A stretch of 64,000 bases of DNA from Periplaneta americana. Lineage: Eukaryota > Arthropoda > Insecta > Blattodea > Blattidae. Where the stretch lies: NCBI RefSeq assembly GCF_040183065.1, contig NC_091130.1, positions 26,454,359 through 26,518,358 on the forward strand. The letters run 5' to 3'. The notes under the pieces are model-generated. The model did not search any database, was not told where the DNA came from, and was given only the letters and a program-made list of their open reading frames with translations. Below are positions 32,963-43,720 of this stretch, piece after piece; position 1 is the first letter of the stretch, and every line of letters starts with the position of its first letter. The translations under genes were made by a program, and so were the position numbers.

Positions 32963-33484
32963 ATTGAGGGGTTCGGGAGTAAAACATGGTAAACGACGTT
33001 TCAGTGTTTTGAAGTTATTAGGTAGGTAAACATTTTATACATCCAACAATTTGTATAGTTGCCAGGTAAGTAAAATCTGTGTACTTCTGCCATATGTTGA
33101 GATGTTGGAAAACTAACTAATGCATTACACGCAGAATTTAAGATACTGTACTATATTATACGCTACATATGAACAGTTCGCGGGAAAAACGATGAATGTC
33201 ACAGTTTTCTTGAGGTTGATGTCATTATCTAATTCAATGGATCACTGCGAAATTTAATGTTGTTCTTATGAAAAATGGTAAAAAGGAGAATTATCACCAA
33301 GAATACAGTAATCCTTTCCTTTATTTTCTATAGAAACAGCACTACACTTGCAGTTATAGACTCAATTAGATCATTATCTAATCCTTAATAGAAATGTGAC
33401 ATTCATCGTTTTTCCCGCGAACTCTTCATATCTAATTTTTACCAAAATGTCAGTTACCATGTTTTACGTCCGAGCCCCTCAATT
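32963..33484. mobile_element. Inverted-repeat element with a second nested inverted pair
   Basis: Outer ends ATTGAGGGGTTCGGGAGTAA then AACATGGTAA (left) and TTACCATG then TTTTACGTCCGAGCCCCTCA (right). A second pair of about 38 bp lies inside: AGTTCGCGGGAAAAACGATG then AATGTCACA at about 33178-33206, inverted at 33391-33422. No coding capacity. Confidence 0.7.
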
Positions 33485-34114
33485 TTATGAGATGTATATT
33501 TGATGTAAATGTTCATTTTTGCATTTGTTTTCATAATTCAGTATGCTTTTTTTATTATGTAGCTTTTAAGGACGTAAAACAGTGTATATAGTTGACTTAC
33601 GGTAGAAATTTTTAACCTTAAATAACCACAAAAATGTTGAAGAACTGATAATTAGAACGTTGAAATTTACTGACGATCAGCTTATTCATTCATACGCAGA
33701 AGACAATTTACAAATAACAGTTTACACGTTACTTAATATATCAAGTGAATATAATTTAGAAATATCCATAAAGAAGACAAAAATATTTGGTTTTGTTGGC
33801 ACGGATCACAACAGAACAAAAATCCTGATAGAAACTGAAATATTATAAGTTCATCAATTTAATTATCTGGGCTGCAATATTTCATATCAGTCATCAAATG
33901 ATTTAGAATCAAAATTAGCAAAATTTTTTCACAATTAATTGAACTTTATTGAGAAAAGTGAGTACTTCGAAATTATATAAAACTCTAATATTGTCTACAT
34001 TTTTATACGGATCAGAAAATTTAATTTTATCAACCTCACAGAGGAAGAGAATTGAATCAGGAGAAATGCGATTATTTAGAACTCTGACAGGGTACACTCC
34101 ACTTGACCATAGAA

Positions 34115-35229
34115 CAGGGGCGGCCCGTCCTTATGTGCTACAGTGCTACAGCACAATGATAATTTTTGCTCAAATAAAGTGTTTGCAATACCATAGTATT
34201 TGATCTGCCATTTAACAATTTCCCGTTGTTATGTTCATGACGCGTTATAGAGTGTTTAGTCTTCGTTCTTCGCTCTTTGGTGCCTCAGGGGGTTCGTTGT
34301 GCTACTCATAACTCTACATGAAAATGTAGACAGTTAATGCTCATGTGCGAAGCTGAAATAACTGCTCTGATTGGCTATTTTTACGCGGGGAAGTGCTGTA
34401 GTCAGCTTCAGCACAACACAGCTTGGAGATTGCAAAAGTAAAGCGTAAGGAAAGAATGCTTGTTTGTGGAGGAACTCGAAACTATGTACAATGTATTTGG
34501 TAATTCAAATGTTCGACTGCTGCTGCCATCTACCAGTTTCTTTAGGTTCCTCCTGAATCCATCAGCAAGCGACGGAAAATTGAATCCCAGAAAATTGATG
34601 CCAAGGAGGTATGTAACCGTATAATTCAGGAAACTGCTAATTGTTTCCAATCTTTAAGCTACCTAGACGCAACAAAATTGTTAAACAGCGAATTTTTTGA
34701 CAATTTTTTGCATAATTTTCCTGAACGCGAACTTGAAGTTGCTGTCAACAGCTATACTGTACTGAACAAAAGAATGTTAAAGACACAACTTGGAGTTCTA
34801 TACGGAAGATCCGACTTCCGAAATATAGATGGCTGTTCAATTGTTACAAAACATAGTCTCCAACAATTCACGGGATCCATTCTTTGAAGTAACGAAGTTG
34901 TTAAATATTTTGGTTACAACACCAATGACCACTGCTGAGCCAGAAAGATGTTTTTCTTGCTTGAAACGCATAAAAACGTTTTTAAGGAACATTATGTCCC
35001 AGGATCGCCTCACTGCTCTTACAATACTGTCAATAGAAAAGAGTATAATGTCCAGGATGGAGGGATTTAACGTTTAACACTAGGGCAATTGACAACTTCT
35101 GCAGTAGGAAGGAACTCCATATTTCGTCACTAGGCGAGTCTCAAATTAAGATAAATACATATAAGTGTATATAGTAGGCCGATATAGAGATTGTAGCACA
35201 CTCATTATTTTGACCACCAGCCGCTACTG
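34115..35229 (+). mobile_element. hAT element with perfect 8-bp duplication
   Basis: Left end CAGGGGCGGCCCGTCC, right end CCGCTACTG. CCATAGAA lies at 34107-34114 and 35230-35237. Inside, 34829-35077 encodes FEVTKLLNILVTTPMTTAEP then ERCFSCLKRIKTFLRN and DRLTALTILSIEK, the conserved hAT C-terminal dimerisation region. An upstream frame at 34678-34887 holds FPERELEVAVNSY and is offset by a frameshift. The catalytic core is deleted. It resembles the ZMYM/TTF-type hAT group from memory. Confidence 0.9.
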
Positions 35230-35297
35230 CCATAGAACAAGCGAGTCTATACATCAAGTATATTAGAAAAAATAGACGAATACAGAACAAACTGGTA

Positions 35298-36757
35298 CAG
35301 TAAAACCTCGTTAATCCGGACCCCGATAAGCCGGACTTTGCTTAATCCGGGCAGACAAAAAAATTAAAGAATCTTGTTTTAAGACTTAATTTTATACATT
35401 AGAACTATGGAATTACAATATTTACAATATTACACCTAGAGTATTAAAAATAAAGGAAATTAATCAAGTTTGCATTAAAGTAATTAAACTATACAAACAA
35501 ATATTATCAATTACACAAACAAAGATTTAAAGTATAAGTAAGAGTAAAAACGGAAATGCAAGATTTTAAGGCCCGATTGTATAAACCATTGAATCTTAGA
35601 TCAGAGGTTAAATTGATCCTTGTTTCAGCTGAACTTGGAATTTTGTGTTGTATAAAGTCTAATCTGAGATTAATTTGTCTCAAACTAAAGTCAACTTTGA
35701 CTGAAGAAATTTCTCCGATTAAGTTAGATGATCCAAGTTCAGTTATTTCTTTTCTGTTTGAAACATACGAGTGACAGATTGTGCAAATAAAATATCCATT
35801 ATTATTAATGTTAATAGATATGTTAGGTACATTTATGTATATTTCTTTCAATTTCTTGCCTTAATACACAAACAATCTTATATTTTATAAGGCTCTATCG
35901 TGTTCAGCAGTATCAAATAACATAACCTGTAATTATATTATGTTTATAACAACCATTAATAATTAATGGATATGATAGATACATTCATAAATTTTCAATT
36001 TACTGCATTACTAAACGAAAATTGTCGTTTTATAAAGCTTTATATGTTTAGCAGTATCAAACACCATAACATGATAACAACTCGGAGAACAGTCAACCTT
36101 CTTCTTATTGTCCGCCATTATTTACATTGCACAAAAAACCAGTGTCTCCAACAGAGTGTACGGAAAGTCGCCAAAAAGTAGTTTTAATGTCGCTAGATTT
36201 CTCATTATCAACAAAGAAAGATTAAATTTTGTCACTATGGGGTGCTAAAAAGGTCACTAAATCCCTATTTAAGCAATATAAAAGTTAAAAGAAATTGTTG
36301 CTGAAAAAGAGTTAAAGTCGCTAGATTGGCAACACTGAACAAACCTGTCCGCGCATCACGTATTTCACCTGTTTATGCGATGTTGCCAAATCCTTTTCAC
36401 GTGAACTTAGATTGCATTTGAACCAAGGTAATTTGATCGCAGAAAAGTTTTATACAATAGAAGAAGTGTCTGAACTCGGTTCACTTTTCGATCTTCGACC
36501 AAAGTTGATCTTTAGTCAGGGAGTTTTATACAATTGGGCCTAAATGTGGCTAAAAGTCAATAACCGCATTCATCATAATAACGGCCAAGAATATTTGCCT
36601 GTGCCCTTTAAATACACCATAATAAACGTATTTTGTTGCTATAAACGGAGTTTTAATGCACTTCCTACTGTTCGTTTAGGTTATTTCAGTTAATCCGGAC
36701 TTTCGTTAAACCGATCAACTTATCCCCCAATTAGTCTGGATTAACGAGGTTTTACTG
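35298..36757. mobile_element. Tigger/pogo-like element, non-autonomous
   Basis: Left end CAGTAAAACCTCGTTAATCC then GGACC, right end GGATTAACGAGGTTTTACTG. TA flanks at 35296-35297 and 36758-36759. These are the typical ends of pogo/Tigger elements (Tc1/mariner group). Without the nested element only about 490 bases remain and there is no transposase frame. Confidence 0.85.
35570..36540. mobile_element. PIF/Harbinger-like MITE nested in the Tigger-like element
   Basis: Left end GGCCCGATTGTATAAACCAT and right end GTTTTATACAATTGGGCC are inverted repeats. TAA lies at 35567-35569 and 36541-36543, matching the 3-bp TWA duplication of this superfamily. Interior segments 35820-35940 and 35955-36080 repeat each other loosely (TTATAAGGCTCTATCGTG versus TTATAAAGCTTTATATG, both before TTCAGCAG/TTAGCAGTATCAAA). 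No transposase. Confidence 0.8.
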
Positions 36758-37171
36758 TATTTACATTTAGAGCGAATGTCAAAAATCCGAATCCCATTAC
36801 AATCATACAGGGAAAAGAAGAATTGGAAGAACTAAGAATCGTTGGCAAGAACAGCTACAAATCTTGGAGACGGAACGAATCAAAGGGTCCAATCAATGAA
36901 GCTTGTGATGGTGATAAGCTTCAGCATAAAGAAATGTCGCCAAATATTCTTATCAGGCTGATATTTATAGAGAGGATAGGGGGGAATTCTCTTCTAGTAC
37001 AGTGTATTCCAGACAAAAATAAAGTTTCCACTCCCATTGAATTGTCTTAGAAGTAACTGTGAAGTCTGTAGGCCTATACTTCGACATGTGATTAAGTTTT
37101 ATTACAACGCATAACTTATTTCCTTAATATTACACACTTCAGTCCTTATATTAGCCCTACATGTTATGCCT

Positions 37172-37880
37172 TAAAGGACATTGGGACTGAGTTTTGAAAC
37201 TTTTGAAGTTTTTGATTAATTTCTTTCAAGTTCGGAGGGTTTGTTGTGTTTGTAGTTTAAATAACAATACCGAATTTCATCAAGTTTCATCGATTAGTTC
37301 CTTAGATATTAATTTTTGAGTGTTTTAAATATATTAAATTATGCCTAAATTCAAAACAACCCTGACGGCTTCAGAATTGTTTTCGAAAAAACTTAAAATT
37401 GTTTAACGATACGTTAAAAGTGTTAATTTTTTTAAACAAAGGTTATGTACTTTAGACAGACCACCCGTTTCGACGTTGGTTCTGCGTCATCTTCAGTGTC
37501 CTATGAACTATTTGAGTCCTATTTGAGTAGTTCATAGGACACTGAAGATGACGCAGAACCAGCGTCGAAACGGGCCGTCTGACTAAGGTACATAACCTTT
37601 TTAAAAAAAATTAACACTTTTAACGTATCGTTAAACAATTTTCAGTTTTTTAAACAAAGCGTTAACGTGAAACAGAATCAATGAATTGTTTTAGCTTTTA
37701 AAAATCTTCTTGAGGGACTTACATTTCATGATAAAGAAAACTGCGCATGGATTCCTAAATTTCAGAATTCGTTCATGAGATGAAAGTTTTCTTACTTTGC
37801 TTGATAATTTTCTTTAATTTTTATAAGTTAAAAATTCATATCATGAAAAGTTTTCTGCGAAGAGCTGATTACATGCACAG
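37172..37880. repeat. Repeat family H, copy 2, with palindromic insertion
   Basis: Matches the copy at 24437-24825. Positions 37385-37652 are a palindrome absent from copy 1, so it inserted into, or arose within, this copy. Confidence 0.65.
37385..37652. repeat. Palindrome with about 125-bp arms (Penelope-like terminal motif)
   Basis: Left arm 37385-37510 and right arm 37528-37652 are nearly perfect inverted copies around a 17-bp spacer. Each arm contains CACTGAAGATGACGCAGAAC then CAGCGTCGAAACGGG. I associate this motif with the ends of Penelope-like retroelements. Within it GACGC and GCGTC could pair between CTGAAGA and GAAA, which is reminiscent of a hammerhead ribozyme core. Confidence 0.7.
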
Positions 37881-38079
37881 CTTTGTGTATTGCACCCTTT
37901 TCACCCCACATTGAAAATACGCCTATTACTGACTGAAGTCACGTGTACGGTTACAAAATGTCGAAATAAGAGATCATCGTACTAAACCAATTTTTTAGTT
38001 CTGCGTATCCATGAACATGTTACGCACATTGGATGCGTTCAGTGCCACTGCGGAACAAATGAGAATGAGGTGAGACGGG

Positions 38080-38530
38080 AAGAAATGAAGATGACGTGAG
38101 ATGAGGTAAGAAATAAGGTGAGTTGGAAGGAAATGGAAAGAGGTGAGGAGGAACTGATGAAATCAGATGAGGCGGGAAGATATGATATGAGGTGAGAAGG
38201 GAAAACATTACATGTGGTAAGGTGGAAAGACATGATATAAGGTGATAAGTGAAAACATGGTATGTGGTGAGAAGGGAAAACGCGATATGTGGTGAGTTGG
38301 GAACTCATGATATGAGGTGACAAGATAAGACATGATATGTGATGAGGTGGGAAAACATGGAAAAACATAATATGAGGTGAGAAGGGAAAACATGGTATGT
38401 GAAGAGGTGGTAAGACATGATATTACGTAGATGGGAAGGAATTAAATGAGACAGGAAGACAAGAGATAAGGTGAGACGGGAGAGAATTCGTAAGAGGTGA
38501 AATGGGAAGAGATGAGGGGAGATGAGATGA
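38080..38530. repeat. Purine-rich degenerate minisatellite
   Basis: Variants of a roughly 28-32-base unit such as GGTGAGAAGGGAAAACATG then ATATGTGGTGAG repeat for about 450 bases. The serine/proline/histidine-rich frames on the minus strand result from this composition. Confidence 0.85.
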
Positions 38531-38591
38531 TGATAATAGAACTGTACAGATAAATAGAGTTGAATGAACGAACGAGCGAACGAACGAATGA

Positions 38592-39056
38592 ATGTACTTA
38601 CTTACTTTAAGGAACCCGAAGGTTCATTGCCGCCCTCACATAAGCCCGCCATCGGTCCCCATCCTAAGCAAGATTAATCCACTCTCTATCATCATATCCC
38701 TTCTTCCTCAAATCCATTTTAATATTGTCCTCCCATCTACGTCTCGGCCTCCCCAAAGGTGTTTTTCCCTCCGGCCTCCCAATTAACACTCTATATTCAT
38801 TTCTGGATTCGCCCATATGTGCTACATGCCTTGCCTATCTCAAACGTCTGGATTTAATATTCCTAATTATGTCAGGAGAAGAATACAATGCGTGAAGTTC
38901 TGCGGTGTGTAACTTTCTCCATTCTCCTGTAATTTCATCCCTCTTAGCCCCATATATTTTCCTAAGAACCTCATTCTCAAACACCCTTAATCTCTGTTCC
39001 TCTCTCAAAGTAAGAGTCCAAGTTTTACAACCATACAGAACAACCGGTAATAATAA

Positions 39057-39112
<56 letters not shown>

Positions 39113-39420
39113 TAAATTCTAACTTTCAGTTTTTTTGACAGCAGACTGGATGATAAAAGCTTCTCAACCAAACAATAACACGCATTTCCCATATTTATTC
39201 TGCGTTTCATTTCCCACCCGAGTGTCATTTATATTTGTTACTGTTGCTCCAAGATATTTGAATTTTTCCATCTCTTCAAAGGATAAATTTCCAATTTTTA
39301 TATTTCCATTTGGAAAAATATTCTCGTCACGAGACATAATCATATACTTTGTCTTTTCGGGATTTTCTTCCAAACCTATCGCTTTACTTGCTTCAAGTAA
39401 AATTTCCATGTTTTCCCATA
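38592..39420 (-). mobile_element. LINE-A copy with microsatellite expansion inside
   Basis: Starts with the CTTACTTAC tail and 3' end. Continues through the GRPRRRWED region, KYLGATVTNINDTR and ENPEKTKYMIMSRDENIF (39164-39529 frame). At 39049-39111 an AAT microsatellite replaces the short AATATAACTG stretch seen in the copy at 11772-12670, so the repeat expanded within the element. Frameshifted and truncated upstream. Confidence 0.82.
39049..39111. repeat. (AAT)n microsatellite
   Basis: About twenty AAT units inside LINE-A. Confidence 0.95.
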
Positions 39421-39450
39421 ATAGGAATAAGAATGGATGAAATGAGCTGA

Positions 39451-39478
39451 AGATGGATGGATGGATGGATGGATGGAT
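39451..39478. repeat. (GGAT)n microsatellite
   Basis: About seven GGAT units. Confidence 0.9.
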
Positions 39479-39480
39479 GA

Positions 39481-40400
39481 GGGAATTACATACGTGCATG
39501 AAGACGACTGAATAAATTATAAATTTCAAAATATGTACAATTTCTTTTTCCTAGCAACCAAATAAATATACATATAATAACTTAGTAACTACAAGCAACT
39601 GTATAATCTTTCTCGAACTGATTCTTTGTTTATGTTTCCACAAGACGGTGGTAACAAACTTTCTAGGCACCCGTTAGAAGAGTATGACTGACAGCTTTCT
39701 TCACGACGTTACAGAAGTAGGTTCACGACGGAGACAAAGGTCGCCTGTTTTAAAAAAGTGCAATGCAAATTTTATTGTTGCCACAAATAACAGATGAAAT
39801 CGTGTGGGCGAAGTCTTGTATGTTTTGCAAACGTCACTAACCCAGCCTCGATTGTGGAACGCAGCATGTCGCAACTGGGCTGAGAGAGGCCCTCAGCTGC
39901 CATATTAATAACCATGATATACGCGTCGGGTGCCTCAAAGCTTTGAAGTCCTGCAGAAACAACCATGCTGCTTCTGACCCTTAGTAACATCAAACGTCTG
40001 TAATTATAATGCTTATTATAACATAAATAAGCCACGTCATGTGGGAAGCACTAGCTAATTCGACTTATAAATTCTAGGTTTAGAAATTTTTCGTACTAGT
40101 TTATTTGTCAAGGTCGACTGGGGACTCTGGGTTGCGATGTTAATCACTGATAATTTGAAATCATGTTCTTCCAAGAGGGTAAGTTGGCTGGAATGAATGA
40201 ATCATCAATAGTTCGGTATATGAAGCATATAAAATTGACAAGGTATTCACAGAATTCTATTATTGCGCAAATACGTTATTTATTAAGTTTCAATATTCAC
40301 GTATGTGGGATGTTCTTCACTGTCTTGTGTCCATGACAAAACAATACTAACTAAATTAAGACCGTAAGACAATGCTGTCATTCAACTTTGTAACAAATCT
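39481..40400. other. No gene recognised
   Basis: Moderately balanced composition at 39650-40030. A minus-strand frame (39772-40035) is open for 87 codons but has no recognisable domain, splice context or supporting copy. Confidence 0.35.
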
Positions 40401-40404
40401 CAAC

Positions 40405-40530
40405 CAAATAAGTAAATAAATAAATAAGTATATAAGTAAATATGTATATAAATATATACAAACAAATACATAAATAAGTAAACGAATAATAAATAAGTAA
40501 ATGTATAATAAATAAATAACAAACAAAGAA
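40405..40530. repeat. Degenerate AAAT/AAGT tetranucleotide tract
   Basis: Interrupted AAAT, AAGT and ATGT units over about 125 bases. Confidence 0.8.
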
Positions 40531-40633
40531 ATACATTTAATCTACCACTTGCACATAAACAGTAAATTCTGAGGTGATAAAAACAGGGGAAAGTATATAA
40601 AAATTAGAAGAAATAAAGTACTCTATTACAAGT

Positions 40634-41063
40634 ACTCTCACTTTGAGAGAGGGACAGAGATAGAGGGTTTTTGAGAATAAGGTTCTTAGGAAAATATTTG
40701 GGGCTAAGAGGGATGAAGTTACAGGAGAATGGAGAAAGTTACACAACGCAGAGCTGCATGCATTGCATCCTTCACCTGACATAATTAGGAACATTAAATC
40801 CAGACGTTTGAAATGGGCAGGGCATGTAGCACGTATGGGAGAATCCAGAAATGCATATAGAGTGTTAGTTGGGAGGCCAGAGGGGAAAAGACCTTTGGGG
40901 AGGCCGAGACGTAGATGGGAGGATAATATTAAAATGGATTTGAGGGAGGTGGGATATGATGGTAGAGACTGGATTAATCTTGCTCAAGATAGGGACCAAT
41001 GGCGGGCTTATGTGAGGGCGGCAATGAACCTCCGGGTTCCTTAAAAGCCAGTAAGTAAGTAAG
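40634..41063 (+). mobile_element. LINE-A copy, 3' 430 bp
   Basis: Frame 40763-41044 encodes NIKSRRLKWAGHVARMGESR, then NAYRVLVGRPEGKRPLGRP and RRWEDNIKMDLREVGYDGRD to the C-terminal MNLRVP. It is followed by AAAGCCAGTAAGTAAGTAAG. This is the best-preserved C-terminus in the window, with no stops over 93 codons. Truncated at 5'. Confidence 0.88.
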
Positions 41064-41495
41064 TATACAATAAAATATATATTAATTGACTTACTAAAAT
41101 TTTATTTCACTAATGTTACCTTCACCAAAATGTTTGAGCGGAGCTGCCATTTTAAATCGATTATCTATGCGGGAAACAAATTAAGATCGCAAAGCATGTT
41201 TTATATTAGCCTACCATAAAGAATTTGCAGTTTGAAATGTTGGCAAACAAAGAAACAAATTCTAGGTTAATGATAAAAACAAGCAAATGCTAAGGAAGCG
41301 ATAAAATTAAACAAATGCTTACTTAGGCTACTTACAAATGGCTTTTAAGGAACCCGGAGGTTCATTGCCGCCCTCACATAAGCCCGCCATTGGTCTCTAT
41401 CCTCTGCGAGATTAATCCAATCTCTATCATCATATCCCACCTCTCTCAAATCCATTTTAAATTATCCTCCTACCTACGTCTCGGCCTCCCCAAGA

Positions 41496-42294
41496 GTAAT
41501 ATACGTTACAAGAGCGGTATGTTTGTTTTCATGTTCTCGGGAATTAAAAAAGCTCAACTACGTTCCGCTTTTTCAATCTTTTCCTCGAACATGAAAACAA
41601 ACATACCGCTCGTGTATCGTACATTATTTTGTGCGAAGATCGTTTATTACATACCTGAAAGACGAATTTCTAATTAGTTGCAATGAAATCTCCATCTTGG
41701 TTTCTGTTTAATGACGCCAATTTCGGAAAACCAAAATATCTTTCTTCAACATTGTTGCTATAAAATGTTTTCTGTGTTTACTATACTCCAGCAGGCCATG
41801 ATATACGTCTGTCTTCTTTTTTTTCCCTCAGTCTATAAATGCGAACTTAAAACAAACGGTAAGGTTATGTAATGATTTATTTTTCATTTTAATATTTTAA
41901 CAATATTATTTATATAACATATTGCAGTAGTAACATCGGCAAGTTTGTTGATTTTTTCACGGATTCCTTAATGTTACTTGTATCAGGAATGCAATAAGTT
42001 TCGTGGAGTACTAGACTTTACTTAATTTTTGCAAATATTTAAAAACAATAATTAACATTGCAATTTGGGTGAAATTGCTGTGGTAAGTTTCCAATTTATA
42101 ATTATTACTATGTTAAACGTCTCTAAAAATAATATGTTAAAAGCCTACAGCAGTAAAATGAATGTCGCGCTTAAGCGGTAAGAAGAGGGAAATTGTTGTG
42201 TGTGTTACGTTGGGAATACTGAATGTGGTATTTCACAATTACCGCGTATTGGTTCTGTGCGGAAAACAAGCAAATACGCACGATCTCGCACAAA
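41496..42294. mobile_element. Hairpin-ended element M (about 800 bp)
   Basis: Boundaries are fixed by the interrupted LINE-A. Left end AGTAATATACGTTACAAGAG starts a palindrome (41500-41622). The right end contains another small inverted pair (GCGTATTGGTTCTGTGCGG and CAAGCAAATACGC). AT-rich interior without coding capacity. Two further partial copies in opposite orientations form the inverted repeat at 47.1-48.9 kb. Not assigned to any superfamily. Confidence 0.7.
41500..41622. repeat. Palindrome at the left end of element M
   Basis: Arms GAGCGGTATGTTTGTTTTCA then TGTTCTCGGG and CCTCGAACATGAAAACAAAC then ATACCGCTCGTGTATCGTAC, around a roughly 40-base centre containing CAACTACGTTCCGC. Confidence 0.85.
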
Positions 42295-42823
42295 TGTCTT
42301 TTTCCCTCCGGCTTCCCAACTGACACTCTATAAGAAAATACTAGGGAAGCGATAAAATTGTGCGAAAACAGCCGTGATTGGTTGAAAGACGTCCTTTCGT
42401 ACCGTTTTATTGGTCAAATGTAGTATGACGTAGTAAAAGTGTAATAGACATAATTTCCTTAAAAATCCTCGATATATTCTTAGAATGTACTAAACTTCAT
42501 ACATGGAGTAACTATTTATGAAACCGTATACTCTTTTCCATGTAAAACCTTTCACTTTTATTTTATAACGAAGGTTCAAGGGTTCTTCCGCTCGCTTACG
42601 GAACATGTGTCGTAGCAATGCCCAGCTGCGCACGCACCATTCAAGGACACGCATAGCCGCTGACATACTTTCTTCTTACTGTGTGCAATATTGAGTTGAG
42701 TTTTAGTGCAGTAAGTGTGTTCTGTTCATTTCTCTGTTTGTGTCTGTTGCTTGAGTCACGGTTCAGATATTTAATACAAAGCAAAGAATTTTCATTTGCT
42801 GTGACTTTTTAAAATACGAATTA

Positions 42824-43720
42824 GGGGAATATGGGGCAGGACGGGGAAGGGGGGCAGGACGGGGTATAGCCTCTATCTTCCCGAGAAGTAGTGCAATTTA
42901 CCGAGTTTTTTTTTATAACTTCGTCAACTCATGTAAATATATCATCACACAACACTTACTGACATTCCTTGCATCTGTTGTATGTTATTAGGTTGCTGTA
43001 TCATATTGTATCATTCATTTGTAACTTTAAAGTGTTCTCTTGTCACACGTAAGTAGAAATAAGATTTATTTAGATCATCTATTTTAATGTCATATTATAG
43101 AGTGCTTACCTGGCTTTTAATTCCGAAACTTTCTTAAATTTCGTGCGTTATTTTTCCTGCCAATACCTCATAACTTAGAAATTGTGACTGTGGGGCAAAA
43201 CGGGGTGGGGGATAACAGGGCAGTACCCCGTCCTGTCCCACGCCATATTTAATTAAATTTCACCTCCTGTAATGGGTTGCTCGTCCTGTTGTTTGTCAGA
43301 AGAAGGTTTGATTAGATGCGTATCATGTCTGAAATGGGCTCACAATTGTTGCGCAGGAGTAGACAGTGAAGACGAGGATGCCACGCACATTTGCGTATTT
43401 TGCGAATGACTTTTTCTCAAGTAAACTTGTAAAATGTTGTAGTATTCACACTTTCAGTATATATATTTTGTCACTATTGCCATTTAATTATTACAAAAAA
43501 TAGATACCCCGTTTTGCCCCATACGTGGGGCAAAGCACACATTTCGAAAAACTAATTTATTTTAAGGTTATAATGACCGGATTTCACTCGAAGTGCATAT
43601 TTTTTTACTTGTTTACAATGTAATAAAAACATATATGTCATAAAACCCATACATTTACATTATTTGATACCAAATAAAAGCATTCAAACATTAACTAACC
43701 CGTCCTGCCCCATGTTCCCC
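42824..43720 (+). mobile_element. Pogo-like element with PHD-finger remnant
   Basis: Left end GGGGAATATGGGGCAGGACG and right end CGTCCTGCCCCATGTTCCCC are inverted repeats. TA lies at 42822-42823 and 43721-43722. Inside, 43273-43408 encodes MGCSSCCLSEEGLIRCVSCL then KWAHNCCAGVDSEDEDATHI and CVFCE. The cysteine/histidine spacing is that of the PHD-type finger found at the C-terminus of some insect pogo-like transposases. The rest of the transposase is missing. Confidence 0.8.

Larger units (their letters stand above)
33640..36960 (+). mobile_element. LINE-E relic broken by two DNA transposons
   Basis: Plus-strand reverse transcriptase pieces: SEYNLEISIKKTKIFGFVGT (33660-33848), FNYLGCNISYQSSNDLESKL (after an in-frame stop), LYGSENLILSTSQRKRIESG and RLFRTLTGYTPLDH (to 34106). 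Coding resumes after a hAT insertion at about 35266 (ILEKIDEYRTNWY) and, after a Tigger-like insertion, at about 36780 (TKNRWQEQLQ and frameshifted RNESKGPINEACDGD). The pieces join in the correct order for one protein. Several stops and frameshifts make it a pseudogene. Confidence 0.82.
41320..42331 (-). mobile_element. LINE-A 3' fragment interrupted by a hairpin-ended element
   Basis: 41320-41495 holds the tail and 3' end down to CTCGGCCTCCCCAAG. The sequence resumes at about 42295 with GTCTTTTTCCCTCCGGCTTC, exactly where the intact copies continue. The missing join proves insertion of the element at 41496-42294 after LINE-A arrived. Confidence 0.85.
40595..42447. repeat. Repeat family X, copy split by two LINE-A insertions
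   Basis: Segments 40595-40633, 41066-41100, 41227-41319 and 42333-42447 match, in order, parts of 51716-52672 (AAATTAGAAG...AAGTACTC; ATTAATTGACTTAC; GCAGTTTGAAATGTTGGC; GATTGGTTGAAAGACGTCC). LINE-A pieces occupy the gaps. The middle part (41100-41226) does not match the other copy. No protein-coding content seen; class unknown. Confidence 0.6.

Noticed and set aside
38020-38393. Ser/Pro/His-rich repeat protein on the minus strand
   Set aside because: All three overlapping frames are products of a purine-rich minisatellite; no start context or conservation of one frame.
39772-40035. 87-codon minus-strand frame as a gene
   Set aside because: No domain, no splice sites, and composition not distinguishable from background.
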